Assembly: GCA_031549865.1 (NCBI GenBank)
Contig: JAVBPE010000004.1
Coordinates: 12,616-76,615 of the forward strand
Reading direction: 5' to 3'
Source of the DNA: JAVBPE01 sp031549865
GTDB lineage: Bacteria; Bacillota_I; Bacilli_A; Acholeplasmatales; Anaeroplasmataceae
Length of the DNA: 64,000 nt
In this document: in pieces, positions 53,404 to 62,364 of the stretch
Layout: each line of letters opens with the position of its first letter
Numbering within the stretch: position 1 is the stretch's first letter
Notes under the pieces: generated by a model
Database searches by the model: none
Told to the model about the DNA's origin: nothing
Seen by the model: only the letters and a program-made list of their open reading frames with translations
Translations under genes and position numbers: made by a program

Positions 53404-56400
53404 TTATTTTTTGAAATATTTAATAGCGTTATCGAATAATTCTTGCTTCATATTTCCGCTAATGTTTTTATATAAGTTATCTTCATAACGTTCAGTATGT
53501 CCCATTTTTCCTAAGACTAAGCCATCTTCTGATATTATGCCTTCTATCGCAAATGATGATCCATTTGGATTATAAGGGCAATCAAGTGCCATTTCTTCGT
53601 TTTTATCAACATAGATAAATGCAACTTGTCCTTTGTTAAATAATTCACGCGCCATAGAATCTGACATAACAAATTTACCTTCTCCATGGCTTAAGGCAAT
53701 AGTATGAACTTCACCTGTTTTAAAGCTTTGTAACCATGGTGATTTATTACTAATTACTTTTGTATCTACCATTTGTGAGATATGACGATTGATATCATTT
53801 CTAAATAAAGTTGGAGATTCTTCATTTATCATATTTAAATGTCCATAAGGAAGTAAACCTGATTTAACCAAGGCTTGGAATCCATTACAGATTCCTAATA
53901 TTAATCCCTTGCGGGCTATTAATCTTTCTATCGCAGCACTTACTTTTTCATTATTTAATGTACAAGCAATAAATTTACCACTTCCATCTGGTTCATCCCC
54001 AGCACTAAATCCTCCACTCAATACAAAAATATCACAATTATCAATAGATGAAGCCATTTCATCAATTGATTCCATTATATCTTTGGCTGTTAAGTTTCTA
54101 AATATAGATGTTTTTACGACTCCACCAGCACGCTTAAATGCTTTTGCGGTATCATAATCACAGTTTGTTCCCGGAAATACTGGAATATAAACATTTACTT
54201 CATCTTTATTTTTTAAGTTTGTAGTTTTACTAACTACTGGTTTATAATCAATCGCTTTACAAGTATTTTGGGCAGAATCTCTATACACTTTTCTAAATTT
54301 ATTAGCATTGATTTCTTGAAGAGCTAAAATATTAAATACTTCATTATTTATAATGATATTATCATTTATAGTTTCACCTAAATAAAGTGCGAAGCTCTCT
54401 TCTAACTTGATAGTTGATTCAACCACTATTGATCCATAATTATAATTAAATAATTCTTTCTCATCAATATTAATATTTGCCCCTATTTCATTACCAAAGC
54501 TCATTTTACAAATAGCTTCTGCGACTCCACCAAATCCTACTGAATAGGCAGATATGATATTTTTATCTAAAATGTTTTTAGTAGTAAAGTTAAAGATACG
54601 AGTCAATTCTTCTGTATTTGGAGTATAGTTAGGATTTGGAGTATGTTTTAATAAATAAACATAATTTCCACTCTTTTTAAATTCAGGAGATATAACATTT
54701 TTCGCATTAACTGTAGTAATACCAAATGCTATTAAAGTTGGAGGAACACTAATATTGCCAAATGTTCCTGACATTGAATCTTTTCCTCCGATTGAAGGTA
54801 ATTTTAATTCCACTTGCATTTTTAATGTTCCAAGTAACGCTGCCAGTGGTTTACCCCATGCACTGTCACTACTCATTTTTTCAAAATATTCTTGATATGA
54901 AAAACGCATATTAGAATAATCAGCACCAGCAGAAACTACTTTAGCACATGCTTCAATAACAGCATACATTGCTCCATGATATGGGCTCCATGATGTAATA
55001 AATGGATTATATCCAAAAGCCATAATAGAAGCGGTATTTGTAAAGCCATCAAGAACTGGCAATTTTTGAACTGAGACTTGAGTTTCAGTTGTTTGATTCT
55101 TACCACCAAATGGCATTAATACTGTTGAAACACCAATTGTCGCATCAAAATTTTCAATTAATCCTTTTTGACTAACAACATTATTATCTTCTAAATTATT
55201 ATGGATTTTTTTAACTAGTGTGTCACCATCAATATTTCTATTAAATGGATTAACATCACTTACTTCATTGATTTTAGCTTTTGCGTAATGCATTGCTCCA
55301 GCACTATCTATAAAACTACGTTTAATATCAACGATTTTTTCACCTTTATTATACATAACCAATCTACTTTGATTTGTAACTTTGGCTACTTCAGTTACTT
55401 CAATATTATCTATCGCACAATATTTAATAAATTCTTCGACATCTTTAGCCTCAACTACAACAGCCATTCTTTCTTGTGATTCAGAAATCGCAAGTTCTGT
55501 TGAATTTAAACCTTTATATTTTGTCGGAACTTTATCTAAATAAATTTCAAGTCCATCTGCAAGTTCACCAATCGCAACACTAACTCCACCAGCTCCAAAG
55601 TCATTTGATTTTTTAATTAATTTAGTAACTTCTTTTTTTCTAAATAATCTTGCAATCTTTCTTTCTTCTGGGGCATTACCTTTTTGAACTTCACTACTAC
55701 AAACTTCTAAAGATTCCATTGTGTGTTCTTTAGATGAACCAGTTGCTCCACCAATACCATCACGACCAGTTTGTCCACCTAATAATAAAATTATGTCTCC
55801 AGCCTCTGGTGATTCTCTTCTAATATCAGATGCTTTTACAGCACCTACAACTGCACCTACTTCCAAACGTTTCGCAACATAATTATCATGGTATATTTCT
55901 CTGACATGAGTTGTTGCTAAACCAATTTGATTACCATATGATGAATACCCGGCACAAGCTTTAGTTGAAATAATACGTTGAGGCAATTTACCTTCCATCG
56001 TATCTTTAACATCTAAATAAATATTACCAGCGCCTGTTACACGCATTGCTTGATAAACATAACTTCTTCCAGAAAGTGGATCACGAATAGCGCCACCTAA
56101 ACATGTTGAAGCTCCTCCAAAAGGCTCAATTTCAGTTGGATGATTATGCGTTTCATTTTTAAATTGTAATAACCATTTTTCATCAACACCATCAACATCT
56201 ACTGTTACAAAAATAGAACACGCATTATTTTCTTCTGATTCTTCTAAATCATTTAAGTAACCTTGTTTCTTTAAGTATCTTGCTCCAATACATGCTAAAT
56301 CCATTAAACATAAAGTTTTATTTTCACGGTTTAATTCTTTTCTAATTTTATAATATAAATCTAATGATTCTTCAAGTTCATTTTTAATAAATGATTCAGA

Positions 56401-57102
56401 TATCTCTATATCTGTAATTTCTGTATTAAAAGTAGTATGACGACAATGGTCTGACCAATATGTATCAAGTATTTTTAATTCAGTTTCATAAGGATCACGA
56501 TTTTCTTCATTAAAGTAATTAACAACACAAGCTAAATCATCTTTATTCATAGCTAATGATTGTTCCTTACAGTATTTTTCAAGGTCAGTTGCTTTCAAAT
56601 CTCTAAATCCATCTAATTTTTTAACGGGAACAATATCCGCTTGTTCATTATCACTTAAAATACTTAAATTCTTTTCACGAGATTCAATTGCATTTATATA
56701 ATATTTTTTAATTTTTAATAATTCTTCTTCTTTTAAATCATTATCAAAAATGATAATCTTTGAACTTTTAATATTTACTATTTGATTTGGATCAATTAGT
56801 CCAACACAAGCGATTGCAGATGAGGCTCTTTGATCAAATTGACCAGGTAAGAATTCAATTGCTAAATATTTAAGTCCATCTAAATTTAAATCATTAAAAA
56901 CATTATCAGTGACAACTTCTCCAAACACTTGATATTTACATTTTTCTAATAATGCTTCACTAAATCCAAATAAATCATATACATTAATTAAACGTAATGA
57001 TTTTAAATTTAATCCTAAGTTTAAATTAAAATCAGCTTTTAATGACTGTGCTTCAACTTGAAATCTTTCTAGTTTTTCAACATAAATTCGATAATTTTGC
57101 AT
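53404..57102 (-). CDS. purL: Phosphoribosylformylglycinamidine synthase, single-chain
   Basis: A 1232-residue fused FGAM synthase, with the synthetase and the glutamine amidotransferase on one chain. The synthetase part has SDHCRHTTF near 210, KNETHNHPTEIEPFGGAST near 300, GGATGSS near 445 and LPSIGGKDSMSG near 770. The C-terminal amidotransferase starts near 965 (YIPVFPGTNCDYDTAKAF) and has the nucleophile in GICNGFQALV. This clostridial-style fusion replaces separate PurS, PurQ and PurL. It starts 3 bases after the purK stop. Confidence 0.96.
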   Translation of the reverse strand: MQNYRIYVEKLERFQVEAQSLKADFNLNLGLNLKSLRLINVYDLFGFSEALLEKCKYQVFGEVVTDNVFNDLNLDGLKYLAIEFLPGQFDQRASSAIACVGLIDPNQIVNIKSSKIIIFDNDLKEEELLKIKKYYINAIESREKNLSILSDNEQADIVPVKKLDGFRDLKATDLEKYCKEQSLAMNKDDLACVVNYFNEENRDPYETELKILDTYWSDHCRHTTFNTEITDIEISESFIKNELEESLDLYYKIRKELNRENKTLCLMDLACIGARYLKKQGYLNDLEESEENNACSIFVTVDVDGVDEKWLLQFKNETHNHPTEIEPFGGASTCLGGAIRDPLSGRSYVYQAMRVTGAGNIYLDVKDTMEGKLPQRIISTKACAGYSSYGNQIGLATTHVREIYHDNYVAKRLEVGAVVGAVKASDIRRESPEAGDIILLLGGQTGRDGIGGATGSSKEHTMESLEVCSSEVQKGNAPEERKIARLFRKKEVTKLIKKSNDFGAGGVSVAIGELADGLEIYLDKVPTKYKGLNSTELAISESQERMAVVVEAKDVEEFIKYCAIDNIEVTEVAKVTNQSRLVMYNKGEKIVDIKRSFIDSAGAMHYAKAKINEVSDVNPFNRNIDGDTLVKKIHNNLEDNNVVSQKGLIENFDATIGVSTVLMPFGGKNQTTETQVSVQKLPVLDGFTNTASIMAFGYNPFITSWSPYHGAMYAVIEACAKVVSAGADYSNMRFSYQEYFEKMSSDSAWGKPLAALLGTLKMQVELKLPSIGGKDSMSGTFGNISVPPTLIAFGITTVNAKNVISPEFKKSGNYVYLLKHTPNPNYTPNTEELTRIFNFTTKNILDKNIISAYSVGFGGVAEAICKMSFGNEIGANINIDEKELFNYNYGSIVVESTIKLEESFALYLGETINDNIIINNEVFNILALQEINANKFRKVYRDSAQNTCKAIDYKPVVSKTTNLKNKDEVNVYIPVFPGTNCDYDTAKAFKRAGGVVKTSIFRNLTAKDIMESIDEMASSIDNCDIFVLSGGFSAGDEPDGSGKFIACTLNNEKVSAAIERLIARKGLILGICNGFQALVKSGLLPYGHLNMINEESPTLFRNDINRHISQMVDTKVISNKSPWLQSFKTGEVHTIALSHGEGKFVMSDSMARELFNKGQVAFIYVDKNEEMALDCPYNPNGSSFAIEGIISEDGLVLGKMGHTERYEDNLYKNISGNMKQELFDNAIKYFKK

Positions 57103-57105
57103 TCT

Positions 57106-58197
57106 TTATTCCTCACCAAAATAATTTTTAAATTTCTGATTATATTCTTCTACACTAGTATTTGTAAAAGTTATATGTCCCATTTTTCGCTTAGGTAAGC
57201 ATTTTTCTTTATTATACATATGTATATGGATGTTAGGACTTGATTCTAGTTTATCTACATTAGGAACATCGGCCCCTAAAATGTTTTTCATTACTGTTTT
57301 TGAGTTTAATGAAGGTTTAACAAATTCCATATCAAGGAGGAAACGGCAAAGTTCCATATATTGACTTGTATTACACCCTTCAATTGTATAATGTCCACTA
57401 TTATGTGGACGAGGAGCCATTTCATTAAAATAGATTTCATCCCCTACTATAAAGTATTCAATTGCTAAAATACCTAAATAGTCACAAGATTCCATAAATT
57501 TATAAGACTGTGCTATAATTTTTTCTTCTAAATTTTTATCAATTAAACCTGCAATTGATAAATCTAAGATTCCATTTTTATGTCTATTTACAGCAATTGG
57601 AAAATTAATTATATTAGCCTTTGATCTAACCATAATAATTGAGGCTTCAAAATCAAATTTTATAAATTCTTCTAAAATTCCATTTTGATTTAAATAAGGT
57701 CTAACCTTTTCGATATCTTCTTCACTCTTAATTAATACTTGTCCATGTCCATCATAGCCCATAGTACGAGTTTTATAGATACATGGATATCCAACATTTT
57801 TAATTCCTTCTTTTAAATCCTCTAAATTATCTACTTTATAATACTTGCCTAAATTTAAGCCATTAACTTTAGCATTATCTTTTTCACGCAAACGATCTTG
57901 AGAATCAAACAAAGGTTTTATCCCTTGTTTTAAATTAAAATTCTCAACTAAATAATGAAGTTCAGTTGAGGGTACATTTTCAAATTCATAAGTCAATACA
58001 TCAGATTTTTCCCCTAGTTCAATAAGCGCATTTATATCATCATATTTTGCACATATTATCTCATCAGCCACATAATATGCTGGACAAGTTGGGTTTGGAT
58101 CTAAGCATATTGCCTTAGCATTAAGTAAATGGGCAGCTTGGGCAATCATCATCCCAAGCTGTCCACCACCAATTATTCCAATTGTTTTAGATTTCAC
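57106..58197 (-). CDS. purK: N5-carboxyaminoimidazole ribonucleotide synthase
   Basis: A 363-residue ATP-grasp enzyme that carboxylates AIR with bicarbonate and ATP. I prefer the GTG at 58197 (VKSKTIGIIGGGQLG): AAAGGA lies about 11 bases upstream, while the ATG at 58209 overlaps that site. GGGQLGMMIAQAA, TYEFENVPS near 70, YKTRTMGYDGHGQ near 145 and NEMAPRPHNSGHYT near 255 are diagnostic. The start overlaps purE by about 11 bases. With PurE it forms the two-step N5-CAIR route. Confidence 0.94.
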   Translation of the reverse strand: MKSKTIGIIGGGQLGMMIAQAAHLLNAKAICLDPNPTCPAYYVADEIICAKYDDINALIELGEKSDVLTYEFENVPSTELHYLVENFNLKQGIKPLFDSQDRLREKDNAKVNGLNLGKYYKVDNLEDLKEGIKNVGYPCIYKTRTMGYDGHGQVLIKSEEDIEKVRPYLNQNGILEEFIKFDFEASIIMVRSKANIINFPIAVNRHKNGILDLSIAGLIDKNLEEKIIAQSYKFMESCDYLGILAIEYFIVGDEIYFNEMAPRPHNSGHYTIEGCNTSQYMELCRFLLDMEFVKPSLNSKTVMKNILGADVPNVDKLESSPNIHIHMYNKEKCLPKRKMGHITFTNTSVEEYNQKFKNYFGEE

Positions 58198-58657
58198 AAA
58201 GAAGCACATCCTTTGTTTGTTTATTTCTAAATTCTTCTAATTTCTTTTCTAATTCTTTATCTGATAAGGCTAAAATTGCAATCGCACTTAAGGCCGCATT
58301 TTTAGCTTGATTTATCGCAACAGTTAAACATGGAACTCCACTTGGCATTTGAACTATTGAAAGCAAAGAATCAACGCCATTTAAAGCTTTAGTTTTAACT
58401 GGTACACCAATTACAGGTAAAGTTGTTATAGCACTAACCATTCCTGGTAAGTGAGCGGCCCCACCAGCTCCAGCAATGATAACCTTTAATCCTCTTTCTT
58501 TAGCAGTAAGAGCATAATCATACATAAGTGCGGGAGTGCGATGTGCACTAACAACCTTTTTTTCATAATCAATTCCAAAATCTTCTAATACTTTAACTGC
58601 TTCACTCATTACTTCATAATCAGAAGATGAGCCCATAATTACGCCAACTATTGCCAT
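58187..58657 (-). CDS. purE: N5-CAIR mutase (class I PurE)
   Basis: A 156-residue class I PurE. GSSSDYEVMSEAVKVL, VVSAHRTPALMYDYA near 36, IAGAGGAAHLPGMV near 64 and PVIGVPVKTKALNGVDSLLSIVQMPSGVPC are textbook. It moves the carboxyl group from N5-CAIR to CAIR. The presence of purK next to it confirms the bacterial N5-CAIR route. The ribosome site is GAGGTG. Confidence 0.97.
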   Translation of the reverse strand: MAIVGVIMGSSSDYEVMSEAVKVLEDFGIDYEKKVVSAHRTPALMYDYALTAKERGLKVIIAGAGGAAHLPGMVSAITTLPVIGVPVKTKALNGVDSLLSIVQMPSGVPCLTVAINQAKNAALSAIAILALSDKELEKKLEEFRNKQTKDVLLCEI

Positions 58658-58671
58658 AAATACACCTCTTT

Positions 58672-60384
58672 TTATTTTTCTAAGAATTCAAAGAACTTCT
58701 TCGCTACCATTGCAGGACCTTCATGTTCATATCCTGGAATAGCTAAGCGAGTATATATTTGCCCTACAGGTACCTTATCTTCAAATAATTGATTGAAGTA
58801 AGTATCAATAATTGCTCTAGTTTGTTCTTCTCTTTGTACAGGTCCGAATGGATTTGCAAAGAATGATTCAACTAAACCAATTTCTTGAGTTGTACCTTTT
58901 GCTTTTCTTGCACCTCTAATAAATGTATTCTTAGCAGTAGTAACATCACTGAAGAAATCCATTTCTTTATTTAAATCATCAAAGTTATTAGCATATAATA
59001 CAATATCTACTTTATAACCTTTCATTATTTGTGGATAAGTTGCTACAGGTATTACCAAACGAGAGTTAATCTTATCTGGGTTCATGAATATTGCTCTATC
59101 CATTTCACGGTAAGCATATCCTGATGCCATATCGTCAAGTCTTACGAAAGCACCTATTTCAGTACCGTAAGCCATAACTTCCCCATCAACAATCTTAAAT
59201 GTTCCCATATCATCAAATATAGTAACCATATTAGAAATATTATCACCAGCATAAGAAGTTAATGCCTCTAATGACTCACTCTTACCAGCTCCACTATCTC
59301 CAATAATTACAGCATTCTTAACCATACCATTTTTCATTGTAATATTTACACAAGCACCATGTATTGGTAAGAATCCTTTATTTATCATCATTACATTATA
59401 TAAAGTTAATAACATTTTCTTCATATATCCAAAATAATCAACAGAATTATCATGCGGTGCGATACCTACATAAATATCATTTTCTTTATCATGATAGAAT
59501 GCTGATTCTTCTTTTGTTGGAGCTCCAAATAAATAAACAATATCTGGTTTTACTCCTTCACATTGGTTTCTTGGAACAAATTGGAATAGATTACATAATG
59601 TTATACCATGACTTAAGTAATCTCTATGGAAATAAACAAACGCTAAAGCTGAACCAACACGCGCAGGGTAGCAATAGTATTCTTCTTCATTAAGTTCTAA
59701 TCCAACAAGTGGATTATGATAAATTTCAGGATATGTACCAGTACGTTTGTTCTTAGCTGAATATGAAATAAATGGAGGACGAATAATAATTGAATTAATA
59801 AACGTTAATTCTCTTAATCCTGCATATGGACTATCTTTAGACATCCATTTTAATTTATCAATTAATAAAGCTGCATTTACTCCAGCAGGTACTTGACGGT
59901 AAATTGAGAAATTTTGTCCATATACCTTTTGAGATATCGTACGGTACGTATTTAAAATAATTTCATTAAATGCATTAGTTGATTCAATGAAGTTACTGTT
60001 TTCAACACTATTTGTGCTTGCCTTGGCATATATTGTTGAATATCTTTCAAGTTTACGCCAGTAATCATAAAAGTTTTCAACTAATTCATATAAGCTTTCT
60101 TGGTGAGCTAATACTTCTAAGAAAATTTCATTATTTTTTCTAATTCCACTAATTGGGAATGTAAATAACATTTTAAATAATGTTATAAAATCTTTTTCTG
60201 GTTTTGGAACTTTATTAAAAACATCAATAATATCTCTTTTTCCAATTTTTTCAATATGTGCCATATATTTAAGCCATACTTTTTCAAAACAATCACTGTT
60301 TAATACTTCAATTTCATTTTTGCAGTAATTAACACTAAAGTTCATTACTACTAGTCTATCTGCGACTACAAATTCGTTTGCCAT
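58672..60384 (-). CDS. Uncharacterised PEPCK/HPr-kinase-like P-loop protein in the purine operon
   Basis: A 570-residue protein with no standard purine role. I start it at MANEFVV (60384), 16 bases after the fhs stop. Residues 1-340 match no domain I know. Residues about 340-570 look like a PEP carboxykinase/HPr kinase ATP domain: HGACVNI (343), Walker A GDSGAGKSE (362-370, very like the GDSGIGKSE of HPr kinase), IFDDMGTF (389-396, like the metal-binding Asp pair), EIGAFVRLDD, NSRLVIPVATYPQ (440), and ARKAKGTTQEIGLVESFFANPFG near 493, similar in layout to the PEPCK guanidine/Thr loop. It may phosphorylate a protein or small molecule. Substrate and function are unknown. Confidence 0.7.
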   Translation of the reverse strand: MANEFVVADRLVVMNFSVNYCKNEIEVLNSDCFEKVWLKYMAHIEKIGKRDIIDVFNKVPKPEKDFITLFKMLFTFPISGIRKNNEIFLEVLAHQESLYELVENFYDYWRKLERYSTIYAKASTNSVENSNFIESTNAFNEIILNTYRTISQKVYGQNFSIYRQVPAGVNAALLIDKLKWMSKDSPYAGLRELTFINSIIIRPPFISYSAKNKRTGTYPEIYHNPLVGLELNEEEYYCYPARVGSALAFVYFHRDYLSHGITLCNLFQFVPRNQCEGVKPDIVYLFGAPTKEESAFYHDKENDIYVGIAPHDNSVDYFGYMKKMLLTLYNVMMINKGFLPIHGACVNITMKNGMVKNAVIIGDSGAGKSESLEALTSYAGDNISNMVTIFDDMGTFKIVDGEVMAYGTEIGAFVRLDDMASGYAYREMDRAIFMNPDKINSRLVIPVATYPQIMKGYKVDIVLYANNFDDLNKEMDFFSDVTTAKNTFIRGARKAKGTTQEIGLVESFFANPFGPVQREEQTRAIIDTYFNQLFEDKVPVGQIYTRLAIPGYEHEGPAMVAKKFFEFLEK

Positions 60385-60400
60385 TTTTTTCTCTCTCTTT

Positions 60401-62065
60401 CTAAAATAAGCCTGTGGCTTTTCCATCAATTACATCCATATTCATGGCTGCAGGTACTTTTGGTAAACCAGGCATTGTCATTATATCTCCCGTTAATGCC
60501 ACGATAAAACCAGCACCGATTGACGGTTTTAATTCTCTTACTTGTAATACAAATCCAGAAGGTCTTCCTAATAATTTAGGATTATCTGAAAGTGAATACT
60601 GTGTTTTTGCCATACAAATTGGTAATTTATCCCAACCATTTTTCTTAAATTGCGTCATTTGACTTTTCGCAATGCTAGAAAACTCTACTGATGAGGCCCC
60701 ATAAATCTTTGTTGCAATTTTAGTAATTTTATCCTTAATTGAATCTTCTAAATCATAAATATGTTTAAATTTTGATTCTTTTTCCAATTCAAGAACTTCT
60801 TTTACCGCTTTTGCAAGTTCAATTCCACCTTCTGAACCTTTTAAAAACACTTCCGATAAAGCAACTTTATGGTTGTTTTCTTTAGCCCAGTTAGCTAATG
60901 CATTAATTTCTGCTTCACTATCACTATAGAAGCGATTAATCGCTACTACGTAAGGTAAGTTATACTCTTTGATATTTTCAATATGCTTTTCTAGATTTTT
61001 AATTCCTTCTAATAAAGCATTAACATTTTCTTCATTTAAATTTTCTTTTAAAACTCCACCATGCATTTTAAGTGCGCGTATCGTTGCGACTACGACTACA
61101 CAACTTGGATCAAAATTTGCCGCTCTAGTTTTAATATCTAAAAACTTCTCAGCTCCTAAGTCGGCACCAAATCCAGCTTCTGTAACAACATAATCAGCTA
61201 GTTTTCTTGCCATATTAGTTGCAATAATAGAATTACATCCGTGAGCAATATTCGCAAACGGTCCTCCATGAATTAAGGTTGGCGTGAATTCTAAAGTTTG
61301 TACTAAATTAGGTTTAATTGCATCCTTCATAATTAAAGTTATAGCACCTTCAATTTTTAAATCAGCTACTGTTATAGGATTTTTTTCATAATTATAAGCA
61401 ACAACACATTTTGATACTTTCGCTTTAAAATCACTTAAATCTTTTGATAAACATAAAATAGCCATAATTTCAGAAGCAACCGTTATATCAAAATGATCTT
61501 CTCGTGGAACTCCATTTGCCTTACCACCTAAACCAACAATTACATTTCTTAAGGCACGATCATTCATATCTAAACAGCGATGCCACACAATTCTTGTAGG
61601 ATCAATATTAAGTTCATTACCTTGTTGAATATGATTATCAACTAAAGCTGCAATTGCGTTATTCGCAGTCGTGATAGCATGTAAATCCCCCGTAAAATGA
61701 AGATTGATATCCTCCATTGGGATAACTTGAGCATATCCACCACCTGCAGCGCCACCCTTAACTCCCATCACAGGCCCAAAGCTTGGTTCTCTTAGGGCAA
61801 TCATTGTTTCCATACCAATTTTATTCATTGAATCTGCAAGACCAATGGTGGTCGTTGATTTTCCTTCTCCTGCTGGGGTTGGATTAATAGCTGTAACTAA
61901 AATAACTTTGCCGTTTTTCTTAAATTTATCCATAACGTCTAAATTTACTTTAGCTTTGAAGTTACCATATAATTCAATATCTTCCATACTAAGTCCTATA
62001 GTATTTGCAATATCTACTATTTTCTTTATTTTTGCATTTTGCGCAATCTCTAAATCTGATAACAT
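60401..62065 (-). CDS. fhs: Formate-tetrahydrofolate ligase (10-formyl-THF synthetase)
   Basis: A 554-residue enzyme joining formate to THF with ATP. TAINPTPAGEGKSTTTIGLADS (P-loop near 58), REPSFGPVMGVKGGAAGGGYAQVIPMEDINLHFTGD near 92, and GLPKVPAAMNMDVIDG at the end are diagnostic. It is the first gene of the pur operon and supplies formyl groups for PurN and PurH. Upstream is an unusual leader with a small ORF and terminator (62091-62218). The ribosome site is AAGGAGGG. Confidence 0.97.
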   Translation of the reverse strand: MLSDLEIAQNAKIKKIVDIANTIGLSMEDIELYGNFKAKVNLDVMDKFKKNGKVILVTAINPTPAGEGKSTTTIGLADSMNKIGMETMIALREPSFGPVMGVKGGAAGGGYAQVIPMEDINLHFTGDLHAITTANNAIAALVDNHIQQGNELNIDPTRIVWHRCLDMNDRALRNVIVGLGGKANGVPREDHFDITVASEIMAILCLSKDLSDFKAKVSKCVVAYNYEKNPITVADLKIEGAITLIMKDAIKPNLVQTLEFTPTLIHGGPFANIAHGCNSIIATNMARKLADYVVTEAGFGADLGAEKFLDIKTRAANFDPSCVVVVATIRALKMHGGVLKENLNEENVNALLEGIKNLEKHIENIKEYNLPYVVAINRFYSDSEAEINALANWAKENNHKVALSEVFLKGSEGGIELAKAVKEVLELEKESKFKHIYDLEDSIKDKITKIATKIYGASSVEFSSIAKSQMTQFKKNGWDKLPICMAKTQYSLSDNPKLLGRPSGFVLQVRELKPSIGAGFIVALTGDIMTMPGLPKVPAAMNMDVIDGKATGLF

Positions 62066-62082
62066 AAATAACCCTCCTTAAA

Positions 62083-62110
62083 AAATAAAAACAGCACAAA
62101 AACGTGCTGT
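62083..62110 (-). terminator. Attenuator-type terminator in the fhs leader
   Basis: ACAGCAC-gttttt-GTGCTGT followed by TTTTATTTTTT on the minus strand. It lies between the leader ORF and the fhs ribosome site, so it must be bypassed for the whole purine operon to be expressed. Confidence 0.85.
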
Positions 62111-62116
62111 AAGCAT

Positions 62117-62188
62117 CTAAAAAAATACCATAATCATATATTGGTTAAAAGGAATCATATTAATTTGTTTAACTAAACATTTTCTCAT
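62117..62188 (-). CDS. Possible 23-codon leader peptide of fhs
   Basis: ATG at 62188 follows AGGATGG with 6-7 bases spacing and reads 23 codons to TAG: MRKCLVKQINMIPFNQYMIM and then VFF. Four of the 23 residues are Met. The stop is 6 bases before the terminator hairpin, so a ribosome at the stop would cover the first arm of the hairpin. That is the geometry of translation-based attenuation, but the ORF may be chance in such AT-rich DNA. An in-frame ATG three codons upstream is an alternative start. Confidence 0.4.
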   Translation of the reverse strand: MRKCLVKQINMIPFNQYMIMVFF

Positions 62189-62218
62189 AGTTTCCATCCT
62201 ATCTTAAATTTTAACCAA
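62141..62218 (-). promoter_or_regulatory. Long-range stem in the fhs leader, candidate RNA regulator
   Basis: TTGGTTAAAA (62209-62218) is a perfect 10-bp complement of TTTTAACCAA (62141-62150) on the minus-strand RNA, enclosing 58 bases that include the ribosome site and start of the small ORF. It does not match the THF or ZTP riboswitch consensus. It may hold or free the leader ORF, or it may be part of an unknown riboswitch. Confidence 0.5.
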
Positions 62219-62268
62219 CATTTATTTTTCTCAATAAAACTCTTAAAAATAAAGAAAAATATGTAAAT

Positions 62269-62297
62269 ATTCTATCATATTTTTTTTTATTTTTAAA
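62269..62297 (-). promoter_or_regulatory. Promoter of the fhs-pur operon
   Basis: On the minus strand TTTAAA, 17 bases, TAGAAT. It would give a transcript leader of about 195 nucleotides before fhs, containing the leader ORF and terminator. Confidence 0.5.
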
Positions 62298-62312
62298 GAG
62301 CCAAAATTCGTG

Positions 62313-62324
62313 GTAAACGTTTAC
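62313..62324. promoter_or_regulatory. Perfect palindrome GTAAACGTTTAC upstream of the fhs promoter
   Basis: A 12-bp perfect palindrome with the AAACGTTT core typical of LacI-family operators (CcpA cre or PurR-like sites). It lies 16 bases upstream of the -35 box, in the short gap after the aminotransferase gene. A relaxed half-matching TGTAAACGC also occurs on the minus strand near 63664-63673. Confidence 0.5.
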
Positions 62325-62364
62325 TTATATGAACCTATAAATTATATTTATAAGTCTATAACTT

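Noticed and set aside
59364..59693. A 109-codon plus-strand open frame
   Set aside because: Antisense shadow of the PEPCK-like gene, with a Leu/His-rich chance composition.
62066..62262. Known THF or ZTP (pfl) riboswitch upstream of fhs
   Set aside because: The conserved cores of these classes, for example the ZTP CCGCCUGGGC block, are absent; only the unknown stem/ORF/terminator arrangement is seen.
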